NCBI GenBank assembly: GCA_963784675.1
Contig: CAWASE010000003.1
Location: forward strand, 1 to 64,000
Direction of reading: 5' to 3'
Source: SCTD01 sp963784675
GTDB taxonomy: Bacteria; Actinomycetota; Actinomycetes; Mycobacteriales; SCTD01
Length of the DNA stretch: 64,000 nt
Shown here: positions 48,565-56,268 of the stretch, piece after piece
Position numbering within the stretch: position 1 is the stretch's first letter
Layout: every line of letters begins with the position of its first letter
Made by a program: the position numbers and the translations under genes
Notes under the pieces: generated by a model
Told to the model about the DNA's origin: nothing
Database searches by the model: none
What the model saw: the letters and a program-made list of their open reading frames with translations, nothing else

Positions 48565-48666
48565 CGAGCGGGGACGTCGACGCGCCCTGCGGCGTTCGGC
48601 CCGGGTCTGCTGGGTAGGGGTCTCGCGGAGAGCACCGTGCCTCGTTCGTCCACCACCTGGAGACCC

Positions 48667-48948
48667 ATGCGCCTCGCCCGCTCGGTGACCGTCCTGCTCG
48701 TCGCGCCCGTCCTGGCCGTCCCGCTGCTTGCTGCTCCCGCCCTGGCGGAGCCGCCGCGACCCGGCTGCGGCTACGGCGACGACAACCACGCCCACCAGGC
48801 GGCGCCCGGCCAGGACCCGATGATGCTCCGCCCCGGTGGCACCGACAGCGACCGCAACCACCAGCACACGGCTGCGCCCGGTCAGGCCCCCTCTGACGGC
48901 GGCGACCAGAGCGGCCCGATGCGCGGGTGCAAAAACGCGCGCGGGTAA
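48667..48948 (+). CDS. Small secreted hypothetical protein
   Basis: A 93-residue protein with a clear signal peptide (VTVLLVAPVLAVPLLAAP, cleavage after ALA near residue 28). The mature part is 65 polar residues rich in Gly, Asp and His, with two near-repeats (NHAHQAAPGQDP and NHQHTAAPGQAP) and two Cys. The His-rich repeats might bind metal. GGAG precedes the ATG. I do not recognise a family. It lies upstream of and in the same direction as the anchored esterase gene. Confidence 0.65.
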   Translation: MRLARSVTVLLVAPVLAVPLLAAPALAEPPRPGCGYGDDNHAHQAAPGQDPMMLRPGGTDSDRNHQHTAAPGQAPSDGGDQSGPMRGCKNARG

Positions 48949-48989
48949 CCGCTGACGGCGGCGCCGGTCTGCGTGGCACGCTCGTGCCC

Positions 48990-51392
48990 GTGCCTCTCCC
49001 GAAACGCCTCGCCCCGCTGGTCGTCGGCGCCCTGCTGGCCGGGCTCGGCGTCGGGCCCGCCGTCGGTCCCGCCCGAGCCGCGGCTCCTGCCTGGCACACC
49101 TGGACGGGCACGCCCACGGACGTGTTCCGCACGGGCACGTACAGCGGGCACGAGTACGTGCGCACCGGCGCCCTGTTCGACGCGCTGGGAGCGAACACCG
49201 ATGCGCTCGAGCGACGCGACTACTACCGGGCGGTGCTGACACCCTCGACCGCGGACCCGACGCTGGCCTCGCGCGACCTCTACAACGCGCTGACCTACGA
49301 CTTCTTCGGCGCGCACCGCGCCACGCACAACGGCGACTTCCTCCTGCCCGCCGACCCGGCGCGCTTCCCGGACGGCACCGCCGAGGTGACCGAGGTCCGG
49401 CTGGCCGTCGAGGGCGACCAGCTCTACGTCCGGCTGCGCTGGAACGCGATGCCGCGACCCGACGCACAGATCGCCACGCTCACCTTCGCCGGCGCCCAGC
49501 AGGCGGCGCAGGAGCGGGCCTGGCCGTCCGACGCCGGGCTCACCGGCACCTACGCCACCGCGCTCACGCTCTGGGGCACCGGCGCCTCGATCGCCGACGG
49601 GCCGGACGCGGCGACGCCGCTGCCGCCCGGCTCGGTGCGCACCGGCGACCACGTCACCGAGGCGCGGGTGCCGCTGTCGGCGCTGCCAGCCGGGCCCTGG
49701 ACGGTCAACGGCGGCAGCGGCCTGCACGACGTCGCCTCCCCCGGCCGCTATCTGTCCGTGCCGGCGGGCCAGCCGACCGCGACCTCGCCCGGCAGCGGGG
49801 GGCCGCTCGCGCCCACCAACGTCTGGCAGCTGCTGTTCGACCGCGAGGACCTCGCCACCCTCGACGAGCTGGAGCAATCCAGGTCGCTCGCCGCCGGTAC
49901 CTCGGCCGGGCACGACGTCGTCGTCGACCCGGCCGTGCTGCGGGCCGGGACCGGACGCGCCACGCCGCCGCCGACCGGCGACTTCTCGCGCATGCTCCGG
50001 AGCCGGCTGTTCCAGTCCGACGGCATCCGCAAGACCGGTGCCGGCTCGGCGCCCATCACGCAGCCGTTCCCGGTGCCGGTCAGCCTTGCCAACCCGGGAC
50101 TGAACGTCAGCTACTTCTACACCGGACGTCAGCAGCGCTACGACATGCACGTTCCCGCCCGCTACCCGGCCGGCACCGCCTCCTGGCCGCTGATCGTGTA
50201 CCTGCACGGCTTCACCGGGCTGCCGGAAGAGCCGTTCCGCAACCCCGTCGGCCTGGTGCAGGAGGCCGACCGGCAGGGCTACCTGCTCGCCTCGGCGCTG
50301 GGCCGTGGCGACTACTTCTACCGCGGCGAGGGCGATCTGGACGTCCTGGAGGTCATCGCCGACGTCTCCCGCCGCTACCGCGTCGACCCCGACCGGATCT
50401 ACCTCATGGGCCACTCCATGGGCGGCTACGGCAGCAACAACCTGGCCGCCCACCACCCCGACCTGTTCGCCGCGACCGCCCCGGCGCAGGGCACCGACAG
50501 CATCGACCTCGCCGGCAACCTGCGGCACGTGCCCTGGTACGAGACGACGTCGGAGGAGGACCTGGACACCTTCGCCGCCGACGCCAAGACCCTCTACGGT
50601 GCGCTGTCGGACCGCGGCTACGACGCCACGCTGCTGGACTACTCGCTGAAGATCCACGAGTACTCCTCCATCTTCGACGGCCTGCCGCGGCTGTTCCGCT
50701 TCTTCGCCGCGCACCGCCGCGTCACCGACCCGGCGGTGGTCACCTGGGTGCGCAAGACCGCCGACGACCGTCCCGACCTGGGGTTGGTCTACGACGGTGC
50801 CTACTGGGTCGACGAGGTGCGGGCCACCGACCCCGCGGTGGTCGGCGAGGTCACCGTGCAGACGCAGATGCGCGTCGGCGGAGCGCTGGACCCCGCCGCC
50901 GCGAGCCGGACCGACGAGCGCGTGGACGAGGGTGGTCCGACGATGCGCACCGCCGCCCAGCTGCTGCAGACCGTGCCCGCCGCGGCGCCCGCGCTGCCGG
51001 CGGCCAACACGCTGCGGCTCGACGCGAAGGGCGTCTCCGCCCTCACCGTCGACGCCACGCGGGCCAAGCTGCAGCTGCGCGCCGGCGTGCCCCTCACCGT
51101 CGCCGCCACCACCGACGCGGCCGTGACCGTCACCTTCACCCGGCTACCGGCCGGGATATACAGCCGAACCGTCGACGGCGCTGCGGCAGGCACCGTCCGC
51201 GGTTCGACGCGCGCCCTTGCTGTCGCTCTACCTGCCGGTGGCCACTCCGTGGTGCTGTCGCTGGCGGGCAGGGCGCCAGCCACCCGGGCGATGCTGCCCG
51301 CGACCGGCCCGGGAGCGCCCTCGTTGCTGCTGGTGCTGGTCGTGGCGGCCGGCGGCGCGCTGCACCTCGTGCGCCGCAACACCGGCCTCTAG
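48990..51392 (+). CDS. LPATG-anchored secreted esterase/prolyl oligopeptidase-like hydrolase
   Basis: An 800-residue cell-wall protein. Signal peptide LAPLVVGALLAGLGVGPAVG, cleaved after ARA. An N-terminal beta-rich region is followed by an alpha/beta hydrolase domain (about residues 375-570): YLHGFTGLPEEP (oxyanion), GHSMGGYGSN (nucleophile Ser about 475) and a candidate His in LKIHEYSSIF. The C-terminus is a sortase signal: LPATG (51294-51308), a hydrophobic stretch (PSLLLVLVVAAGGALHLV) and RRNTGL. GTG 48990 is chosen for a normal signal peptide; 48984 and 48927 are alternatives. A class F sortase lies two genes downstream. Confidence 0.82.
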   Translation: MPLPKRLAPLVVGALLAGLGVGPAVGPARAAAPAWHTWTGTPTDVFRTGTYSGHEYVRTGALFDALGANTDALERRDYYRAVLTPSTADPTLASRDLYNALTYDFFGAHRATHNGDFLLPADPARFPDGTAEVTEVRLAVEGDQLYVRLRWNAMPRPDAQIATLTFAGAQQAAQERAWPSDAGLTGTYATALTLWGTGASIADGPDAATPLPPGSVRTGDHVTEARVPLSALPAGPWTVNGGSGLHDVASPGRYLSVPAGQPTATSPGSGGPLAPTNVWQLLFDREDLATLDELEQSRSLAAGTSAGHDVVVDPAVLRAGTGRATPPPTGDFSRMLRSRLFQSDGIRKTGAGSAPITQPFPVPVSLANPGLNVSYFYTGRQQRYDMHVPARYPAGTASWPLIVYLHGFTGLPEEPFRNPVGLVQEADRQGYLLASALGRGDYFYRGEGDLDVLEVIADVSRRYRVDPDRIYLMGHSMGGYGSNNLAAHHPDLFAATAPAQGTDSIDLAGNLRHVPWYETTSEEDLDTFAADAKTLYGALSDRGYDATLLDYSLKIHEYSSIFDGLPRLFRFFAAHRRVTDPAVVTWVRKTADDRPDLGLVYDGAYWVDEVRATDPAVVGEVTVQTQMRVGGALDPAAASRTDERVDEGGPTMRTAAQLLQTVPAAAPALPAANTLRLDAKGVSALTVDATRAKLQLRAGVPLTVAATTDAAVTVTFTRLPAGIYSRTVDGAAAGTVRGSTRALAVALPAGGHSVVLSLAGRAPATRAMLPATGPGAPSLLLVLVVAAGGALHLVRRNTGL

Positions 51393-51563
51393 GCGCAGAC
51401 CCGACCGCCGGGTGAGCGTCGACCCCCGGCACGCGAACCCCCGGCGTGCGGTGTGGGCAGGTGAACCGTTGATCGCCGGCTGGCGAACGGGTGATGCACC
51501 ACCTGCGCCGCTGCGGCGCGGGAACCCGCGGGCCGGACGGTCCGCACCACCCTTGGGGTCACC

Positions 51564-53138
51564 ATGAACCGTCCCTCCCGATCGCGACGGGCAGGCGCAG
51601 GCCTGCTCGCGCTCACCCTCGCCGCCGGCGCCGGAGCGCTGCTCGCTCCCGGCAGCAGCTCGGCCTCCAGCCACCGCGAGGCCCCGTTGACCGCCGGCAA
51701 CCCGCTGTCGGACAACACCGACACCTACGCCTTCGTCAGCCCGGACAAGCCCGACACGGTCACGCTGATCGCCAACTGGAACGGCTTCCAGGACCCCTCC
51801 GGCGGGCCGAACTACTTCCCGTGGGGCGCGGCCGGCTACCAGTACGACATCAAGGTCGACACCGACGGCGACGCGATGCCGAACAAGACCTACCGCTGGA
51901 CCTTCAGCACGCAGGACTCCCGCGGCGACAGCACCTTCCTCTACAACAACGGCGCCGTGAACTCCATCGACGACGCGACGCTGCTGTTCAAGCAGACCTA
52001 CAAGCTGGAGGAGATCGACGCTGCCGGCATGTCCAAGACGCTCGTCGACGGCGGGAAGGTCGCGCCGTCCAACGTCGGCGCCGCCTCGATGCCGAACTAC
52101 GCCTCGCTGCGCGACGAAGCCATCACCACGCTGGACGGCGTCGAGGGTGGCAGCAGCTTCGTCGGCCAGGCCGACGACCCGTTCTTCCTGGACCTGCGCG
52201 TGTTCGACCTGCTCTACGGCGCCGACCTGTCCGAGGCGGGCAACGACACCCTGGACGGCTACAACGTCAACAGCATCGCCATCCAGCTGCCGATCTCGGA
52301 CGTCACCGACGGCGGCGACGGCAGCGGGATCATCGGCGTCTGGAGCACCACGCAGCAGCAGACCCTCACCCTGAGCCCTGGAAAGGCCGAGCCGACCGGC
52401 GACTTCGTCCAGGTGTCGCGCCTGGGCATGCCGCTGGTGAACGAGGTCGTCGTCCCCGCCAGCCTCAAGGACGCCTTCAACTCGCTGAGCCCGGACAAGG
52501 ACGCCACCGTCATGCCGGTCGTCGACCGGGTGAACGACCCTGAGGTGCCCAAGCTCATCGAGGCCATCTACAAGCTGCCGGCCCCGGCAGCGCCGCGCGA
52601 CGACATCTTCGCCATCTTCCTGACCGGCGTGGAGGGGCTGAACAAGCCGCCGAAGGTCACGCCGTCGGAGCAGATGCGCCTCAACACCAAGATCGCGCCC
52701 GCCGCGAACCCGAGCCGGCTCGGCGTGCTCGCCAAGGACACCGCCGGCTTCCCGAACGGCCGCCGCCTGGCCGACGACGTCATCGACATCGAGCTGCAGG
52801 CGCTCGAGGGAGCGGTCCGTACCGGCAAGATCGTCGAGGCCCTGGCCAAGGGTGACGGCGTCGACGCCAACGACCTCGAGTTCGGCAGCCGCTTCCCCTA
52901 CCTCGCGCTGCCGCACTCCGGCTCCAGCACCGCTGCCCGCGGCACCGGCGGGGTCAGCGGCAACGCGGCGACCGCGCCGACCGGCACGAGCGGGTCCGCA
53001 GCGGCCCCGTCCGGCGCCGTGTCTGCGGGCTTCGGCGGGCTCGCCGGCAACGGGCTCCCCGTCCTGCCCGTGACGATCGCCCTCGTCGTCCTCGCCCTCG
53101 GTGGCGCCGGCGTCTACGCCCGCACCCGCCAGGTCTGA
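51564..53138 (+). CDS. DUF4331 family secreted protein with C-terminal membrane helix
   Basis: A 524-residue protein with a signal peptide (RAGAGLLALTLAAGAGALLA, cleavage near SSA|S). The mature part starts SSHREAPLTAGNPLSDNTDT and YAFVSPDKPDTVTLIANW, the hallmark of DUF4331 proteins. The C-terminus has a Gly/Ala/Ser linker, then LPVLPVTIALVVLALGGAGV and YARTRQV: a membrane anchor without an LPxTG motif. Function of the family is unknown. The 171 bases before it hold no gene or clear promoter. It sits between an LPATG protein and a sortase, both on the same strand. Confidence 0.85.
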   Translation: MNRPSRSRRAGAGLLALTLAAGAGALLAPGSSSASSHREAPLTAGNPLSDNTDTYAFVSPDKPDTVTLIANWNGFQDPSGGPNYFPWGAAGYQYDIKVDTDGDAMPNKTYRWTFSTQDSRGDSTFLYNNGAVNSIDDATLLFKQTYKLEEIDAAGMSKTLVDGGKVAPSNVGAASMPNYASLRDEAITTLDGVEGGSSFVGQADDPFFLDLRVFDLLYGADLSEAGNDTLDGYNVNSIAIQLPISDVTDGGDGSGIIGVWSTTQQQTLTLSPGKAEPTGDFVQVSRLGMPLVNEVVVPASLKDAFNSLSPDKDATVMPVVDRVNDPEVPKLIEAIYKLPAPAAPRDDIFAIFLTGVEGLNKPPKVTPSEQMRLNTKIAPAANPSRLGVLAKDTAGFPNGRRLADDVIDIELQALEGAVRTGKIVEALAKGDGVDANDLEFGSRFPYLALPHSGSSTAARGTGGVSGNAATAPTGTSGSAAAPSGAVSAGFGGLAGNGLPVLPVTIALVVLALGGAGVYARTRQV

Positions 53139-53140
53139 GC

Positions 53141-53785
53141 ATGCGTCGCGCCGCCGCCCGTAGCTCCTTGCGGGCGGCGGCGCGCCGTCTGGCGGCGCCG
53201 AGGTGGCGCGGTCCGACCGCGCAGGCCACCGCGCTGCTCGTCGTGCTCAGCGTGGGTCTGTCGCAGGCCGGCGCTGCTAGGGCCGACCTGGCCGCCGAGA
53301 GCGGCCGCGGACCCCGCGTCGACATCCCGGTGGTGCCGTCCCGCGTGGCGCCCCCGGTGCTGCTCGGCATCCCGGACCTCGACCTCACTACCCGCCTGAT
53401 CGGGTTGCGGCGCAACCTCGACGGCGCGCTGCAGGTGCCCGAGGACCCGTCGCGGGCGGGCTGGTACAGCCAGGGACCCGCACCGGGCGACGAGGGCCCG
53501 GCCGTCATCGTCGGCCACGTCGACAGCTATCGCGGCCCGGGCGTGTTCGCCCGGCTGCGCACGCTGAAGCAGGGCTCGCTCATCAAGGTCCGGCGCTCGG
53601 ACGGCACGCTGGTCGTGTTCTCGGTCCGCGCCGTGCAGGACTACAGCAAGCGCGACTTCCCCACCGACGTCGTCTACCGCGGGAACGGCGGGACGAGCCT
53701 GCGGCTGATCACCTGCGGCGGTCCGTTCGACCGTCGCACCGGGCACTACCGCGAGAACCTCGTCGTCTTCGCGGCCCCGGTCTGA
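53141..53785 (+). CDS. Class F sortase
   Basis: A 214-residue transpeptidase. One N-terminal helix (TAQATALLVVLSVGLSQAG) is followed by the sortase barrel. Catalytic residues are visible: His in VIVGHVDSYRG (about residue 126), Cys in LRLITCGG (about 190) and Arg in YRENLVVFA near the end. It begins two bases after the DUF4331 stop. Sortases cleave LPxTG-like signals between Thr and Gly and attach the protein to the wall. The LPATG esterase encoded at 48990 is its obvious candidate substrate. It is convergent with an acyl-CoA dehydrogenase gene. Confidence 0.88.
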   Translation: MRRAAARSSLRAAARRLAAPRWRGPTAQATALLVVLSVGLSQAGAARADLAAESGRGPRVDIPVVPSRVAPPVLLGIPDLDLTTRLIGLRRNLDGALQVPEDPSRAGWYSQGPAPGDEGPAVIVGHVDSYRGPGVFARLRTLKQGSLIKVRRSDGTLVVFSVRAVQDYSKRDFPTDVVYRGNGGTSLRLITCGGPFDRRTGHYRENLVVFAAPV

Positions 53786-53797
53786 GCCCCTGAACGG

Positions 53798-54904
53798 TCA
53801 GACGCCGACCGGCTCGTCGGCCAGCAGCCGGCCCAGCTTCACCAGCTGCCGGGTACCGCCGCCGAGGGTGAGCTCGTACTGCTTGGCCTGCAGGTAGTAG
53901 CGGTGCAGCGGGTACTCGCGCGAGACCCCCATGCCGCCGTGCAGGTGCGCCGCCGCGCGCACGACCCGCTGTCCGGCGTCGGAGGCGAAGTACTTCGCGA
54001 CCGCGACCTCCTTGGCCGCGGGGCGCCGGTGCGCGACCAGCCACACCGCCTGCAGCGTCGTCAGCCGGATGGTCGTCGTGTCGATGAAGGAGTCGGCGGC
54101 GCGCTGGCCGACGGCCTGGAAGTGCGCGATCGGGTGGCCGAACTGCTCGCGCGTCATCGTGTACTCGGCCGTCAGCCGCACGGCCTGCGCGGCGATGCCG
54201 GCCAGCAGGGCGCAGACCGCGACGGTGCCGACCTCGAGCACGTCGACCAGCGCCGACGCGTCGCCGAGCGGCCAGCCGGGTGCGCCCTCGAGCACAACCC
54301 TGGCCTCGGGCGCGTAGCTGATGGTGTCCTGCGCCTCGCGCACGACCCCCGGCCCGGTGGGGTCGACGAGGAACAGCCGCGGCCCGTCGGGGGTGGTCGC
54401 CGAGACGATCAGCTGGTCGGCGTCGAGGCCGGCGGGCACGCACACCTTGGTGCCGTCGAGCACCCAGCCGTCGCCGTCGGGACGGGCGGTGGTGGCCGGG
54501 CTGGTCTCTTCGCCGAGCGGCTCCACCAGCGCGGCGGTGACCAGCAGCTGCCCGGCGGCGATCGCCGGCAGCACGTCCGCCTGCTGCTGCGCGGTGCCGT
54601 GCCGGGCGACCGCCAGGGCGCCGAGGGCGAGACCGGCGAGCAGCGGCACCGGGGCGGCGTAGCGGCCGGCCTCCTCCAGCAGCACCGCGAGCTCGACCAG
54701 GCCGAGCCCGAGCCCGCCGTGCTCCTCGGGGACGCCGACGCCGAGCAGGCCGGCGTCGGCGAGCTTGGCCCAGAGCGCGCGTCGAAGCCCGGTCGGTCGG
54801 ACTGCTCGCACGGCCCGCAGGGTCTCGGGCGTGCAGTGGTCGGTGAGCAGCCGCGCCGCGAGCTCGCGGACGGTGTTCTGGTCGTCGGTCAGGGCGAAGT
54901 CCAC
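53798..54904 (-). CDS. Acyl-CoA dehydrogenase (second subunit of a pair)
   Basis: A 368-residue member of the acyl-CoA dehydrogenase fold: N-terminal helical domain with LLGVGVPEEHGGLGLGLVEL, a middle beta domain (GWVLDGTKVCVPAGLDADQL) and C-terminal helices with TMTREQFGHPIAHFQAVGQR and AAHLHGGMGVSREYPLHRYY. The GTG at 54904 follows GAGGAG. It lies ten bases after a longer acyl-CoA dehydrogenase gene, an arrangement typical of the heteromeric steroid-side-chain FadE pairs of actinobacteria, in which each chain supplies part of the active site. Substrate specificity is inferred from the KstR-type box upstream only. Confidence 0.88.
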   Translation of the reverse strand: MDFALTDDQNTVRELAARLLTDHCTPETLRAVRAVRPTGLRRALWAKLADAGLLGVGVPEEHGGLGLGLVELAVLLEEAGRYAAPVPLLAGLALGALAVARHGTAQQQADVLPAIAAGQLLVTAALVEPLGEETSPATTARPDGDGWVLDGTKVCVPAGLDADQLIVSATTPDGPRLFLVDPTGPGVVREAQDTISYAPEARVVLEGAPGWPLGDASALVDVLEVGTVAVCALLAGIAAQAVRLTAEYTMTREQFGHPIAHFQAVGQRAADSFIDTTTIRLTTLQAVWLVAHRRPAAKEVAVAKYFASDAGQRVVRAAAHLHGGMGVSREYPLHRYYLQAKQYELTLGGGTRQLVKLGRLLADEPVGV

Positions 54905-54914
54905 GGTCTGCTCC

Positions 54915-56097
54915 TCAGCGCTTGACCATGGGCATGCCCAGGCCGAAGACGGTGATGAGGTCGCGCTGGACCTCGTTGACGCCGCCGCCGAAGGTGAGGA
55001 TCACCAGGGAGCGGTACATGGCTTCCAGCCGCGAGGCCAGGACTGCCTCAGGCGAGCCCTTCTTCAGGTACGCCGCCTGGCCGACGACCTCCATGAGCAG
55101 CCGGCACGCGTCGAGGTTGAGCTCGGTGCCGAAGACCTTGGTCGTGCTGGCGTCCTCGACGGCGAGCACCCCGCGCTCGGCGTCCCAGGCGACCTTCCAG
55201 TTCTGCAGGCGCAGGAACTCGAAGCCGGCGTGCACCTTGGCCAGGTTCAGCTGCACCCACTCCTGGTCGATGACGCGGCGGCCGTCGGGCAGCTGGGTGT
55301 CCTGCGCCCAGCCGCGCACCTCGGTGAGCGCCTTGTCGACCATGCCGGGGGTGCACAGCGTGACGCGCTCGTGGTTGAGCTGGCCGGTGATCAGCGACCA
55401 GCCGTTGTTCAGGCCGCCGATGACGTTGGTGAGCGGGACGCGGACGTCCTCGTAGTGCACCTCGCAGATCGGGTGCTGCCCGATGAGCTCCAGCGGCCGA
55501 GGCGTGATGCCGGGGGTGTCCATCGGCACGACGACGATGGACAGGCCGCGGTGCTTCTTCACGTCGGGGTCGGTGCGCACGGCCAGCCAGCAGTAGTCGG
55601 CGGTCGTCGGCGTAGCGACGTCCACAGCTTGGTGCCGTTGATGACGAGCTCGTCGCCGTCGACGACGCGCGCGGGTCGTCAGCGACGCGAGGTCGGTGCC
55701 GGCGTCGGGCTCGGAGTAGCCGATGCAGAAGTGGATCTCGCCGCGCAGGATGGCCGGGCAGGAAGCGCTCCTTCTGCTCCTGCGTGCCGTGCTGCATGAT
55801 CGTCGGCCCGACGGTGTTGATCGTCAGCATCGGCACGGGGGCGCCGGCGCGCATCGACTCGTCGAAGAAGATCCACTGGTCGATCGGCCCGCGGCCCTGG
55901 CCGCCCCACTCGCTCGGCCAGCCGATGCCGAGCCAGCCGTCGGCGGCCATCTGCTTCACGACCTCGCGCATCGTCGGCGTCGTGGCGTCTGCTCGTCGTC
56001 GAGCCTGGCCCGCGTGTCCGGGTCGCAGCAGCTCGCCGTAGTAGTCGCGCAGGTCGCGCCGCAGCTGCTCCTGCTCGTCCGTGTACGCGAGGTGCAT
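54915..56097 (-). pseudogene. Acyl-CoA dehydrogenase (first subunit), frameshifted as given
   Basis: The protein is spread over several frames. From ATG 56097: HLAYTDEQEQLRRDLRDYYG, then GWLGIGWPSEWGGQGRGPID and TIMQHGTQEQKERFLP; from about 55770 to 55600 the middle is broken by single-base indels (near 55755, 55672 and 55615). The C-terminal 230 residues (DYCWLAVRTDPDVKKHRGLS to the stop at 54915) are intact. Two compensating indels also lie near 55988-56030. Restored, it is about 390 residues. The family order is complete on both sides of each break, so sequence errors are likely. It heads a two-gene operon behind a KstR-type box. Confidence 0.8.
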
Positions 56098-56134
56098 CAG
56101 GCCGCCCGGGACTCGGGTCCGCGCCGCCGCGGAC

Positions 56135-56148
56135 TAGAACGTGTTCTT
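56135..56148. promoter_or_regulatory. KstR-type operator upstream of the acyl-CoA dehydrogenase pair
   Basis: TAGAACGTGTTCTT matches TNNAACNNGTTNNA except the last base. It lies 38-51 bases before the acyl-CoA dehydrogenase start (minus strand) and about 120 before the plus-strand FHA gene, so it most likely serves the dehydrogenases. Confidence 0.6.
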
Positions 56149-56256
56149 GTTCTGTCGGAGGGTATCGAGCCGGTCAAGGTGGCGGAGCACCAACACGCAG
56201 GTCGAGATAAGTCAAGAACAGCGGAAGAACGTCTTGCGCCGGCCCCGCGTCAGCCC

Positions 56257-56262
56257 TACGTT
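56257..56262 (+). promoter_or_regulatory. Leaderless -10 of the FHA-propeller gene
   Basis: TACGTT ends six bases before the ATG at 56269, with no Shine-Dalgarno between. This position also fixes the start codon of that gene. Confidence 0.65.
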
Positions 56263-56268
56263 GCGCCC

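Noticed and set aside
48882..50714. 610-codon minus-strand open frame opposite the esterase gene
   Set aside because: Antisense shadow; the plus strand carries a signal peptide, catalytic motif and LPATG signal.
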